Assembly: GCA_032622095.1 (NCBI GenBank)
Contig: CP136066.1
Coordinates: forward strand, 172,547,164-172,611,163
Direction of reading: 5' to 3'
From: Siphonodentalium dalli
Taxonomy: Eukaryota > Mollusca > Scaphopoda > Gadilida > Siphonodentaliidae
Length of the DNA stretch: 64,000 nucleotides
Position numbers and translations under genes: made by a program. Every line of letters begins with the position of its first letter. Position 1 is the stretch's first letter. Below are positions 46,681 through 57,077 of the stretch, in pieces. The notes beneath the pieces were generated by a model that ran no database searches, had not been told where the DNA came from, and saw nothing but the letters and a program-made list of their open reading frames with translations.

Positions 46681-47338
46681 AGTCTCATATATATTTTGAA
46701 GACCTCTGTCTGTATGTATGTTTGTTTGTTTGTTTGTCTGTCTGTCTGTCTGTCATTAATACAAATCTACGATTCTCGACCGATCGGGACGAAACTTGGT
46801 ACGTGTGTGTAGTTTGACCAGGCGGTGAACGTTGTCGTATTGGCGAGCCCGTGCGGCACCCGCTTCGCGCATGCGCAGACGAGATCTCGGCAACGGGTGG
46901 AGCTATCGACTTGAAATTTGGTATGTGAATGTGTCTTGCCCCGGATACGAATTTTATCGGGTCGCCGAGCCCGTGCGACGCCAGCTTCGCGCATGCGCAG
47001 ACCAGATCTCGGAAACGGGTGGAGCTATCGACTTGAAATTTGGTATGTGAATGTATCTTGCCCCGGATACGAATTTTATCGGGTCGCCGAGCCCGTGCGA
47101 CGCCAGCTTCGCGCATGCGCAGACGAGATCTCGGAAACGGGTGGAGCTATCGACTTGAAATTTGACTTGAAATTTGCTATGTGAATGTATCTTGCCCCGG
47201 ATACGAATTTTATCGGGTCGCCGAGCCCGTGCGACGCCAGCTTCGCGCATGCGCAGACCAGATATCGGAAACGGGTAGAGCTATCGACTTGAAATTTGGT
47301 TTTTGAATAGCCCGGACAACGTCGGGCTCATCGGCTAG
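46681..47338 (+). mobile_element. Helitron-like element 4, ~123-bp core repeats
   Basis: 5' TC followed by 'tcatatatattttgaag' and GTTT/CTGT microsatellites. Then about 3.5 tandem units of 123 bp ('cttcgcgcatgcgcagac', 'ggtggagctatcgacttg', 'ttgccccggatacgaatttt'). 3' end: perfect hairpin AGCCCG/CGGGCT, then 'catcgg' and CTAG followed by T. This is a textbook Helitron 3' end. Multiple ORFs on both strands are repeat shadows. Confidence 0.82.
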
Positions 47339-47596
47339 TATTATATATAAACATCCAACAATGATCGTCAAGACGCAATTTTTTTTATTGTAGGTTGTAA
47401 TGGTTTATTCTCAGACACACACATGTGTAACATGAGATATAAAGAGACATGAGACGACAGAAACAACATACTCGAAAACGGAAGAAAAAACTGCAGACGT
47501 CATGAATAACAATAAACTGATGACATAAATTTAATCTGAAACACCGTGGAGAGGCGTGACTATCTGGTTCGTTTAATCGGGTCAACTCAACCACGC

Positions 47597-47757
47597 CTTT
47601 TGTGGTATATCCTTCATGTAAGAATACACGATACCACGCACCCCCTCCATTCTCCATATGTGTTAGGGTTAGGGCTAGGGCTATGGCTGGGGTTAGGGCT
47701 ATGGTTAGGGTTAGAGTTAGGGTTAGTATATTCGTACATGAAGGACATACCCGTTTT
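47597..47757. mobile_element. TIR-bounded insert carrying telomere-like repeats
   Basis: Left 'ggtatatccttcatgtaaga' and the reverse complement of the right end 'ggtatgtccttcatgtacga' form 25-bp TIRs. Between them lies the TTAGGG-type array. The insert interrupts the LINE 5' UTR, as seen by comparison with 58,150-58,600. Confidence 0.65.
47662..47728 (+). repeat. Interstitial telomere-like (TTAGGG)n
   Basis: About 11 degenerate hexamers: five or six exact TTAGGG plus variants CTAGGG, CTATGG, TTAGAG. Confidence 0.9.
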
Positions 47758-47969
47758 AGAGTAATGCAGGATCAAAGTGGACCACCATGTATATACACCA
47801 TGTGGTACGACCGCCCTGGTACCACCATGAATCATACACCACACCTCACTGGATGGACCCCTTATCAAGCAGGGTGTCACCTTACGGGGTTATTACCTCT
47901 TGCAGTGGGCGGCAGACATAGTCTACACGGACACACACATTGTACAAGTTGTTGAGAGCCTTGGTCAAA

Positions 47970-48264
47970 GAAGAAATGTCCACATACGATAGACCATATA
48001 TAGGCGTGGAATAGGCCGTGAGGTACATCCATGAAAGGCGGTGTAAGAGTCTGGTGGCACTTGGACGGTCTCATTACGTTGTGCCTTGTCCTGCTGGTAT
48101 TTCTTAGCTCATGGTCCGCTTTGATCCTGTTTTGCATTAAGATGGTGGTTGGGTAGACCTACACGCCTCTCCGGACAAAGTATTGCAAATACAAAATTTG
48201 TTATCTGAATGTGAAGGTATACCGAGGCAGCTGCTGTGCTACTTGTCGATTATTTCCTTTTCAC
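47970..48264 (+). other. LINE copy 3, 5' UTR
   Basis: 'gtccgctttgatcctg', 'tacacgcctctccgg' and 'ggcagctgctgtgctacttgtcgattatttccttttcac' align to other LINE 5' regions. It is shorter, with internal deletions. Confidence 0.55.
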
Positions 48265-48888
48265 ATGGCAATCAAACCAACAAAACAACGTATTATCGTA
48301 AAAGTGAGGTATATCCTCAATTCATGGTTCTTGGATTTTGATCCGAATGTCAAGAGTCCCTCTGCGTCTGACGCTCTTCTGCAGTTAAAATGTGTTGCAC
48401 AAACATTGAATAAGTGGAGAGCTGAGTTAAGAACCAGCGATGTAGCTTATTCTTCTAAACCGGAAATATCGGCTGAGTTGGTACCACATGGAGCTACGGA
48501 CTTCCTTAGACTTTCTGAGAGAGTCGATGGACATTTTCCGTTGATCCATTACGGTGTTTTAAATATCAGGGGTATGGTCACGGCCAGGAACATTGTAAAA
48601 GTAAAACATCATTTGTGCACGGTGTTCTATTCCTTGTCATGATTGTAAGTAATTTACGAAAACAAAATGGTTTTCAAACGGTCAAGGTTCATATGCTGCA
48701 ATTGATCGTTCGTGCACCACACGAGAGACTATGACTTGATGATTCAAAGACGTAAGGCTGAGAAACATTTATCATATATAGATGCTTAGAAAAGAGTTGG
48801 TGCTCGACCATCAATTCTACAGGCCCAATAATCAGCTGCCGTTTCTACGAAAAAATGTCTTGATGCCTGATTATAGCGTGTCTGTCAT
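48265..48888 (+). pseudogene. LINE ORF1, copy 3, truncated
   Basis: The ATG at 48,265 aligns with the start at 59,149. The frame carries FLDFDPNVKSPSASDALLQLK and AELRTSDVAYSSKPEISAELVPHGATDF, the region before the zinc knuckles. The knuckle region (about 48,540-48,790) has frameshifts and deletions. The copy is cut at about 48,889 by a MITE. Confidence 0.75.
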
Positions 48889-49230
48889 TTGCAGAATGAG
48901 GTCCCCAGATGGTGACTTTAGTGATGCTATTCCACATACCGGACCGGAATAACCACATTTATCCTCTGGAGACCTCACAGTGCTTACTAGTAGCCCTTAT
49001 CGTCTCTGGAAAGATTCATGATCAAATTTCTATAGAAAATTGGCAGACGACACATCTCACAATTGAGGTTCCCAATGGGTGTACATCACAATATTCACCA
49101 TTTGGGAACTTCAGTCTGAGTCTCTGTCTCCCATGGCAGATGGGGCCATGCAGAATGACATTTGGTTATATTTACCCGCTATGCGGGATAGCGTCACTAA
49201 ATTCACCCTCTGGGGACCTCATCCTGCAAA
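48889..49230. mobile_element. TIR element 'atttgcag-atgaggtcccc' (342 bp)
   Basis: Long TIRs: 'atttgcagaatgaggtcccc', 'aga(t)ggtga' and 'tttagtgatgctat' pair with 'atagcgtcactaaattcacc', 'ctctggggacctcat' and 'cctgcaaat'. Internal 'ttcaccatttgggaact' is a diverged internal copy of the end. No clear duplication was identified. Confidence 0.75.
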
Positions 49231-50949
49231 TTCCCGGACAGGTTTTCGAATCGTATAGTGCATATCATGCACGTCTTCGTGTCCTTAACCCTTCCTCTGC
49301 AAAATAGATTATCACATTCAGTTGTGAGAGTATGCATTGTAAAAGTCAAGCATTTGTCTGAATGGATGTTCACGTAATAAAAGCAGACGACAAAGCTACA
49401 AAAAGATAATACAGGTACAGAATAAGTCATAGTTTTGGGTGGGAAAATAAGTTCAACAAATGTCAAAACATCAACTTAATATGTGAACATTTCTTAGAGA
49501 TTGGATTGGATTGTTTATTTGTACAAATTATTGCATACTACAAAAACATAATAATCTGTCCTGAAAATTTGCACAGGAGCGGCATGGCCAATATAGGCTG
49601 TCTTCCCCTCGCTCCTTATACACATTAGAGAACAAGTAGATGGCGATCACATTGTTGTGTGACAATCGAGATGTGGCACGAAGGTCAGCTATGGTTGAGA
49701 AGATTTGTTACATTTTTTGGGGTTGTGTTATATTCATCAATTTTATTTGCAGCTTTTTTTAAAAATATGTCTATACAATTATGTGTCTATGGATTTCTGC
49801 CCTTAAATTGTGAGTATTCCAGGTTAATGGGAGATGACCATTCGGGGAACTACTCGTCAATGAGTATTAGTATAGAAAGGGTTAACAAAGAACCCGGATT
49901 CGAAAACATTACTTATTTTTTCCTTGTAACAAAACATAACCGTGATTGATTGTTGAATATGAATCAGTGCACTAACACCTAGAGGTTATATATAATTGTG
50001 CTTATAATTTCAATAATTATTGTGTGCATTATTCCTTTGTAATAAAGCTATTTAAATGTATATACGTGTGGTGTGTTGCAATTTGTACTATTCTTTTGTT
50101 CTATTCGAAACGAGAAGGGCCTTTTAAAAGCCAACTGTTGCTGTTGACATGCTCAATTAGAGGTTGTTTCGTGTTTCATTCCATTCAAACAACGCCTCCA
50201 TTAATAAAACCCGATGCGCGCGTAAACTGGAAGTCAAAACGAGAATTCTGAAAATGACAACCAATCTGAATTGTTACCGTGGTATGGTTACTTTCAGCGA
50301 AACAATGTGTCAGCTCACTCAGCACATAACTAATGGGGTGAATTGTCCGTTGGCCATATGACATCTACTGACATTTCAATTGATGACTGGGCGCTGTTGG
50401 ACACCACACGATTATATTGAACGTACTGCAACCAGCCAGCCTCAAGAATCGACCGGCATCTCACACTCCTCATTCGGTGGAAGCCAGGCGACGTGAAACT
50501 CAGTTTAATTGGAAATTCGCGTGTCGAGCTCAGATCTGTGAGGACCGAACAAGCAAAAAGTCGCGGAGAAATTTGTTCAGCGGGTAGAAGGAATATTAAT
50601 TTCCGTTAAGAGTCATGCAAGAGGCACTTGGATTTGGATTGGCTATTATCATCACTCTATCGGCAGGTTTGTACAGTTGCAGTATTATGCACTCTATATA
50701 ACCGCTATACAAACTTCCATGGGTTATAATCCCATGAGATTTTCTGTCTCCATATCGTATCGAACGCGACTGTTCCCTGCTATTTGAATGAACGCTGATA
50801 GCCTTCGATGACATCTAAGCGATGAATGGGCGACTTATCGAATTATGTAGACTCGATTATCATCGTATGGGAACTTAATTTACTTTTCACCCTTTTCCGT
50901 TTACAGACTCGGTCTTGATGGATTTCCCATGGTGGTACATATATGTAGG
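49231..50949. other. No gene recognised
   Basis: About 1.7 kb. ORFs 49,659-49,949 (96 codons, one hydrophobic stretch LWLRRFVTFFGVVLYSSILFAAFF), 50,024-50,251 and 50,596-50,814 (minus) have no recognisable domain. 'ttggattgtttatttgtacaaattattgcatac' (49,505-49,540) looks like a retroelement 3'-end phrase, unproven. Confidence 0.35.
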
Positions 50950-51190
50950 GATGCTGGTTCATTACAATAGATTAGATCATGGCATGAATATCTACTATGG
51001 CTGACGCTCGTAGAGATCATATTCCACTAAACAAAACCTTGGTACTTTTTGGAGTTTTGACAGGGAACCTTATAAAGTCGAAAAAATAACACGGGGAATA
51101 AATAATGATTATAATATATATAATTCTTAATGATTATCTGTTCTTTAATAGTGTACTGCACTATGTGTGAAGGTCCCAACTCGAAATTGC
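50950..51190 (+). repeat. Dispersed repeat M, copy 3
   Basis: 'gattagatcatggcatgaat', 'cttggtactttttggagttttgacagggaac' and 'gaaggtcccaactcgaaatt' match copies at 13,755, 18,660 and 19,945. Confidence 0.6.
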
Positions 51191-51484
51191 ATGCTTTTCT
51201 GTGATTTTTTAGAGCCAATAAACATTAAATTAATTACTCAGGAAAAAATCCATTATTGTAAGAAACGCAAAGCAAAATCGCTCACAAATTCACTTAAATC
51301 GTGCAGCATTAAAGATCATGTGCCAGGGATAGCACTGGCTTACAAGTTGTTTTTTCTTCAGGCGAGCAACAATTCAATGATCCTCTCTTATAAAGAACGC
51401 TCGTGGGGTGCTGTCGTTACCCAAAAGCGGTAGACGATAAAGAGCGTTCTCAAGTGTGCTTATTTTTGTTTTTAAAACGTATTG

Positions 51485-51832
51485 TTAAAGGGGTACTGTA
51501 CACTAAATTCGACAATGTATGGGACCATCTCCTTTCATACTCAGCAGAATATATGCAACAAATGAATGAATTTGAGCCTTGGATTAGTGCAAAGTACACA
51601 TGTGTGCTCTATAAACGACTAAAACAACATGGTAATTATAATGAATTTATGACTCCAGCCATTTATTCATTTTCATTATAATTACCATGTTGTTTGTGTC
51701 GTTTATAGAGCACACATGTGTACTTTGTACTAATCCATGGCTCAAATTCATTCATTTGTTGCATATATTCTGTTGAGTATAAAAGGAGATGGTCCCATAA
51801 ATGGTCGGATTTAGTGTACAGTACCCCTTTAA
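51485..51832. mobile_element. Perfect-type palindromic TTAA MITE (348 bp)
   Basis: Starts TTAAAGGGGTACTGTACACT and ends with its complement. The arms pair along nearly the whole length ('gggaccatctcctttcatact', 'gcacacatgtg', 'aacaacatggtaattataatg') with a centre near 51,660. ORFs on the plus strand reflect the arm only. Confidence 0.92.
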
Positions 51833-52309
51833 AGATACATTGAGGATTCCATGCTAATTGTTAGGAACCTATTTCCTCTTTATTAAGATTCTAGTGTATG
51901 AAATAACAAGAAGGGCCACTAGACCATACACTATTTTGATTGTTATTGAATTTTTTATTCACTTATTTCATATAATTGTATATAGATCCATGTTTTAAGT
52001 GAGATATAATACTATTTATTTAATGTTAATTAATTTTTCAAGAACCCCAAAAATATTGTTTTCTATTTATAGGTCTAGTTTATATGTCATTTAGTTTTCA
52101 ACATTATTTCAAAAGAACAAATCAGAAAACGTTGTTAAAATAGATTTTGCTATGATGTTGTAACTGGAAGCTGGAACTCTGAATGTATCTTTGAAGTTTA
52201 ACCGTGTTTTGAATTTTGTTTGGGCGCCCAAAACAAAAAATGATCACGATGAAGAGCGTCCATGGTTTCACTGGCTACTAAATATATGATGTTATGCTCA
52301 TTCTCAGTA
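51833..52309. other. No gene recognised
   Basis: AT-rich sequence with no repeat match. Confidence 0.4.
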
Positions 52310-52452
52310 TTAACCCTTTACCCAACAAAACGGCCAAATAAAGCTTCAACAGCCTAAAATATCTTCGGTCTGTCTCAATAGAACCATACAAATATGGATA
52401 TCATTGGAACCGGCTCCTTGACCACATTGTGATAGTTACAGTTATGCCCTGT

Positions 52453-52521
52453 GCCAATGCATTCTCTTATATATGCGAGTCGACCATAGGTCGCCTCGCA
52501 TATATAAGAGAATGCATTGGC
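52453..52521. repeat. 69-bp hairpin 1 of E1
   Basis: GCCAATGCATTCTCTTATAT...ATATAAGAGAATGCATTGGC, 33-nt arms with one mismatched pair around a 3-nt ATA centre. Confidence 0.95.
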
Positions 52522-52593
52522 CTAAAAAAAATAATGTTTTTTTACCATTTTTTCTTACATTCTTTAACAATTTTATAATTTGTAATGTGTTAA

Positions 52594-52662
52594 GCCAATG
52601 CATTCTCTTATATATGCGAGGCGACCTATGGTCGACTCGCATATATAAGAGAATGCATTGGC
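52594..52662. repeat. 69-bp hairpin 2 of E1
   Basis: The exact reverse complement of hairpin 1, followed by 'acaggg'. Confidence 0.95.
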
Positions 52663-52853
52663 ACAGGGCCGTTCTGTTGGGTAAAGGGTTTAATTCTTGG
52701 ATGTTCTTGTTAGGTATTCGTGATTTTTGTGACAGGAATTTCATATTAATTCGCATGGTAAGCGGAACATTGTTTAGGACATTTTAAATAAGTTGGTGTC
52801 AATTCGTATGGAACGTATTCAATCATTATATTTATCAGAGATTCGTGACGCTA

Positions 52854-53078
52854 TTAACCCTTTGAGTGCCTAAACCCACAAAATAAGTCTGTTAAAGAAT
52901 ATAAGAATACATTATTAAAATTGTAAAAAATTGTAAAAAAAACCAAAAACAAATTGTAGGCCAATGCATTCTATTATATATGCGAGGCGACCTATGGTCG
53001 ACTCGCATATATAAGAGAATGCATTGGCACAGGGTATATGGGTTGATACAAAAATCGACCTGGCACTCAAAGGGTTAA
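52854..53078. mobile_element. Hairpin-core TTAA MITE, family E copy 3
   Basis: Ends TTAACCCTTTGAGTGCC / GGCACTCAAAGGGTTAA. It contains one copy of the 69-bp hairpin (52,959-53,027). The right-end phrase 'gggttgatacaaaaatcg' is shared with E4. Confidence 0.9.
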
Positions 53079-53138
53079 ACATAACTGAACGCTCTTATAT
53101 GTTTCACGATAATCTGGAATACTAACAAGAAGCACTAT

Positions 53139-53580
53139 TTAAAGGCACGGGCGGCGTTCGTTGCAGAAATATTCATATTTGTTCAAATCGCCATCAACAA
53201 AAGGAACATTAAATATATATATAGTTTTGTTCATATGCCGAACTTAATCAGCGCTTAAATAGTATATTGTCATCAAGGCGTACGACGGTGTACGAAAACA
53301 AGAGCCTGTTCGTGTTACAGAAGTTGTGCTTCTGTTTACATAACACCGCGCAATTATATTGGTTAATCACACACACATGATATAAACGCTCTTTATTATT
53401 TCCATATCAGGAAAACAGTAACAAATAATGCTCTTTATGTTTACCATATCCGGATCTAAACAAAAGCCAGGTAACGTAACGTTTTTTGCCTTTGTTTACA
53501 TAACAAAGGAAACAAAATGGACAATAACATACTGTTTATGCCATATTTCTGATTGGTATAAGAACAAGGTCTGTCTATAT
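53139..53580. mobile_element. TTAA MITE, family B copy 2, 3'-truncated
   Basis: The left end TTAAAGGCACGGGCGGCG matches B1 and similarity runs to 'aacaaggtctgtctatat' at 53,580, where unrelated sequence begins. The right TIR is missing. Confidence 0.85.
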
Positions 53581-53584
53581 AGGG

Positions 53585-53685
53585 GCTCTGTCATTTGATG
53601 TATTTTTTAATTGAGCGCTTTGGGCTTCATGGGATAGGGCGCTTTAAAAATGCTATATACATTATTATTTATTAAATATGAACTT
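53585..53685 (+). repeat. LINE/SINE 3'-end fragment (L2/CR1-like tail)
   Basis: 'ttgagcgctttgggcttcat', 'gggcgctttaaaaatg' and 'acattattatttatt' have the form of the 3' ends of L2/CR1-type retroposons. It abuts the truncated MITE B2, whose end it may have replaced. Confidence 0.6.
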
Positions 53686-53689
53686 ATTT

Positions 53690-54109
53690 CAAAACCTATT
53701 TCAAAACGAATAAGTCATATATGAACCTATTTACACGAGAATGTGTTGACATGAACTATAGAAAATCTGCGACTTGGCTATGAATATTGTCTGGAGAGAA
53801 TCCACACAATAGACCCGAAGCCATAGAATAATAGAAAATTGTCGCCGGTACCGTGAGCAGAACTGTTGCTGTTGACCGTTTTCCATGTTACAGGTTTCAA
53901 AAATCAATTATCATAGATTCTCAGACCTATGTGAACATGAGCGTGAGGTATTATGTGTTTTTCAATTGTGCATGCGATTGATTTACCCGACATATATGTG
54001 GTACACCCATATTATTGTCGAACCAGGACAAATGCATCACTATGCATCTTATCAACATCGCATATATATAGAGAAATCCGTTGCTTGCGGGATGTTTCTT
54101 TTTCTGTGA
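53690..54109. other. No gene recognised
   Basis: Short duplicated phrase 'tatttcaaaac' only. ORF 53,885-54,109 has no domain. Confidence 0.4.
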
Positions 54110-54325
54110 TTAACCCTTTCAGTGCTAAGTCCGTTTTTTGTATCAACTCATATTTCCTTGATCATTTTTCAAATTTATTGATTATAATAATGTGATACAT
54201 TGATGGAAAGAGCTCTACTTAGCTCTTTCCATCAATGTATCACATTATTATAATAAATAAATTTGAAAAATGATCAAGGAAATATGGGTTGATACAAAAA
54301 TCGGACTTGGCACTGAAAGGGTTAA
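54110..54325. mobile_element. Fully palindromic TTAA MITE, family E copy 4 (216 bp)
   Basis: TTAACCCTTTCAGTGC at the left and its complement at the right. The arms pair almost base for base to a centre at 'gagctctacttagctc' near 54,216. It lacks the 69-bp hairpin core but shares terminal sequence with E3. Confidence 0.93.
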
Positions 54326-54411
54326 AGGGCGTTTCCCCCTTTCATGGATCAAGTTTGGTTTTTAAATGCATGAAATATATATCTCCTAATTTTACTTACA
54401 TGCGGTCTTAT

Positions 54412-54851
54412 TTAAAGCCACATGGCGGTTTGCGCTCCAAAATACACATAATATTATTCGCTTTTGAATTGTTCTCAGTATCTAAATATGTCGATAAATA
54501 TCTGAACTACCTTTCTACGAGCATTATGTAACCCAAAAAGACGCATTGAAGTAATGAAAAATAAAACTGTGAATACGGTGTTTGCATGGGTCCCCAAACA
54601 CAAAAAAAAGCCATTTGCACGACATGGAACAGAAAAGAGCGTTCCGTAGTGGTCTATTCCTGATATGGTAGCAATAAAGAGCGTTTTCTTATTTCTGGCG
54701 TAACGTTGAAAGCGGCTGAATAATGGCTGTGTTTCAGAGCATATGAACCCGGTATATCAATCGTTTATTTATCGACCTATATATCGCGTATCCGTCGCTC
54801 CAAATTACGTAGAACAAATTTTGGAGGTTCGAATGAGCCATGTCCGTTTAA
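54412..54851. mobile_element. TTAA MITE, family C copy 2 (440 bp)
   Basis: TTAAAGCCACATGGCGG / TTAAACGGACATGGCTC ends. It shares the interior with 26,827 and 34,190. The best-preserved copy of the family. Confidence 0.85.
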
Positions 54852-55232
54852 GACGACTTGTATTCTAAATGTCTCTATATTCGAACCTATAGTAACTCTC
54901 CCCCTTATATCACATTACATTCTTTGTATCGAAACAGGTCGGTAGAGATTTGATGGATATCTCGCCTGTCCTCCGTTTGATACTATCGAATTATATATCA
55001 AAAGAAAGGAAATTTCATTGTCAATAAGACACCGAAGACACACACATTACGACTATTATGAGGAATATGATAGATGGTGGGCCCCCCCCCCCCAATCTGG
55101 CATGTGAACCTTGTCACTGGTATAGTAATTATTGGTATATATCTGGTATTTTTCTCCAGGGGCCTGTGATCAAGATAGGAAGCTCTAATAAGTTTTGAAT
55201 ATTTGTCCGGCGATTAAACATTCAAATCATCT
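54852..55232. other. No gene recognised; poly(C) tract
   Basis: A run of C at about 55,081-55,093. No ORF or repeat match. Confidence 0.4.
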
Positions 55233-55495
55233 TTAACCCTTTCATGACTTGAGCTTACTGAATTTTTTTGAAAACCCTGTGCCAATGCATTATCTTATAT
55301 ATTTGAGTCTCCCATAGGGAGCCTCGCATGTGTAAGAGAATACACTGGCCTGACAATATTTACCTTGACCTTGTAAGCCGGTGCATTCTCTTATATATGC
55401 GAGGCTCCCTATGGGAGACTCGCATATATAAGAGAATGCATTGACACAGGGTCTTTAATGCTGCATCAGCGCAGCTGCCATCATGAAAGGGTTAA
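55233..55495. mobile_element. Hairpin-core TTAA MITE, family E copy 5
   Basis: Ends TTAACCCTTTCATGA / TCATGAAAGGGTTAA. Two diverged core hairpins are bounded by 'ccctgtgccaatgcatt' and 'aatgcattgacacaggg'. Closest to 56,553-56,799 and 40,720-40,945. Confidence 0.88.
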
Positions 55496-55607
55496 AGAGC
55501 GCACATGCTTCTGTCGCCTAAAATAATTCTCAATTGTGGACTTCTGTGCTCGTTTTAACGTAGTATATGGACGAATTTCGTGATGCCCGTGTGGTACGAA
55601 TGATAGT

Positions 55608-55935
55608 GATTGTGCTGCAAAATATCCTAGCGCAAGTACGCACATAATCTACCTATAATGTGAAATAGGTATTTAATGTGATTATTTGAATCTGACATAA
55701 GCAGATAACGGAGTCAAAGCCAGTTATTTCGTTTTATGGCGCGAGCCACAGTGAAAACACATGTTAAAGAGCGTACACCTGCTTAGAATCGCCTCATCGT
55801 GAGTCGATAATGTGACTAAATGCTCTCATTTTCAGAACAGTATCGACTCAAATTGAGGCGATTCTAAGCAGAATATCTACCTAAAATAAGTTCTTTATAA
55901 GCAGATATTGTACGGATTATCGGGAGAACAGGCTG
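55608..55935 (-). mobile_element. MITE family D copy 3
   Basis: Inverted relative to copies 1, 2 and 4. It ends 'gggagaacaggctg' at 55,935. It provides the empty-site sequence 'gtgttttcactgtggc' (minus strand) for the Z1 insertion. Confidence 0.75.
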
Positions 55936-56067
55936 GATTGTAAATAATCTTCATTTTACTTTTTCCTAGCTAGCGGGAATGGAATTTCTGACATATTTGG
56001 AGTCAATTCGCCGAATTCAGTACGGGCATATATAAATTGCTTTTATTTGCATTGAATGCCCAATGCC

Positions 56068-56332
56068 GCTGAAGGGACCACTGTCGCCACATGTTTGGTG
56101 TGTTGCGTATACCCAGCTTTACGAGAATGTGTTTTTTAGTACCCAGCTTGACCTTCGCGCATGGGTTTATGCTTTAGAAATTGTCACCTTCCTTCGGGTT
56201 ATGTCGGCGATAAAAAGTAAATGTGAAAGATTTTTGTGTTAACTGTGTGCTGAAAATGTGAAGCTGGGTGCCAAAACACCTTTTCGTAAAGCTGGGTACC
56301 CAACAAAATATGGCGACAATGACCCCTTCGGT
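56068..56332. mobile_element. Foldback element, family K, 9-bp duplication
   Basis: CCCAATGCC at 56,059-56,067 and 56,333-56,341. The arms begin 'gctgaagggaccactgtcgcc' and, complemented, 'gaccgaaggggtcattgtcgcc'. Pairing continues through 'tacccagctttacgagaa'. A 9-bp duplication with long TIRs suggests a Mutator-like (MULE) foldback. Related fragment at 26,616-26,710. Confidence 0.75.
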
Positions 56333-56552
56333 CCCAATGCCTCTATATAAAATTTTATCATATTAGCGATGATACTGGTGGATGTATACCCAATGAATAT
56401 GCGTACAATCTGGTCTATAATAAATTCAAAACACGTTTCACTCCAGGCTTCCACGATATATCGAAATCCGATTTCTCCATTGTTGTTGCTGCCGGTATAA
56501 CGTATATACGTTCACTTGAGCTGACAGGGCCCAAATTAAATTACAGGTGTCA

Positions 56553-56799
56553 TTTACCCTTTCATGACTGGAGCTTCCTCAATTCTTGCGACAACCCTGT
56601 GTCAAAGCATTCTCTTATATATGCATAACTTAAAAGAAAATACATTGGCCTAACAATATTTTTCTTGACCTTGTAAGCCAGTACATATACCCTCATATAT
56701 ATGCGAGGCTCCCTCTATGAGACTCACATATATAAGAAAATGCACTGGCACACGATATTTAATGCTGCACCAGCGCAGCTCCCACCATGAAAGGATTAA
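56553..56799. mobile_element. Hairpin-core MITE, family E copy 6 (degraded)
   Basis: 'tttaccctttcatgactgg' / 'caccatgaaaggattaa' ends. The first hairpin has lost much of its right arm and the second is recognisable ('atatatgcgaggctccc' / 'gagactcacatatataag'). Confidence 0.8.
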
Positions 56800-57077
56800 A
56801 GTGGCGTTGATGTGACCAGTTTCCTCCCGAGGTCACATAAATCTGTTCTTTAAATTTGGAAATAATAAATTCAATGATTCCACCAATGTTCGTTTCTAGA
56901 CTGTATTGATGTGATTTCTTCGATTGGTTGATTTATTTATTTATTGCAAAGTCACATAGCACAATGACGCATATTTATAATATGTACACAAAAATCGAAT
57001 ATCATTGCTCATTCCATATACGTACACATATGCATTAGTAATTGAATTAGATTACACAATAATAGGCGATCAACTTA

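Larger units (their letters stand above)
47385..47968 (-). mobile_element. LINE 5'-UTR fragment, head-to-head with copy 3
   Basis: On the minus strand it reads 'ccgcccactgcaagagg', 'ggtccactttgatcctg', then 'gagttgacccg' and 'tcacgcctctccacgg...ttcagatta', as in the 5' UTR at 57,985-58,690. An insertion with telomere-like repeats splits it (47,597-47,757). Confidence 0.65.
52310..52693. mobile_element. Hairpin-core TTAA MITE, family E copy 1
   Basis: TTAA followed by CCCTTTACCCAACA on the left and its complement plus TTAA on the right, a piggyBac-like end structure. The interior holds two 69-bp hairpins (52,453-52,521 and 52,594-52,662) that are exact reverse complements of each other, plus about 140 bp of unique left-side sequence. 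An almost identical copy in inverted orientation is at 58,187-58,587. Confidence 0.92.

Noticed and set aside
46685-47250. Several overlapping ORFs on both strands with repeated Arg-rich peptide motifs
   Set aside because: They are periodic translations of the 123-bp Helitron core repeat. There is no start context or domain, and both strands are open.
47602-47955. 117-codon ORF with RVRARAMAGVRAMVRVRVRV
   Set aside because: The repeat peptide is the telomere-like array in translation.
52442-52787. Two 104-codon ORFs, one per strand, with similar peptides
   Set aside because: The peptides are alike because the DNA is palindromic; the same peptide reappears at 58,129-58,347 in the sister MITE.
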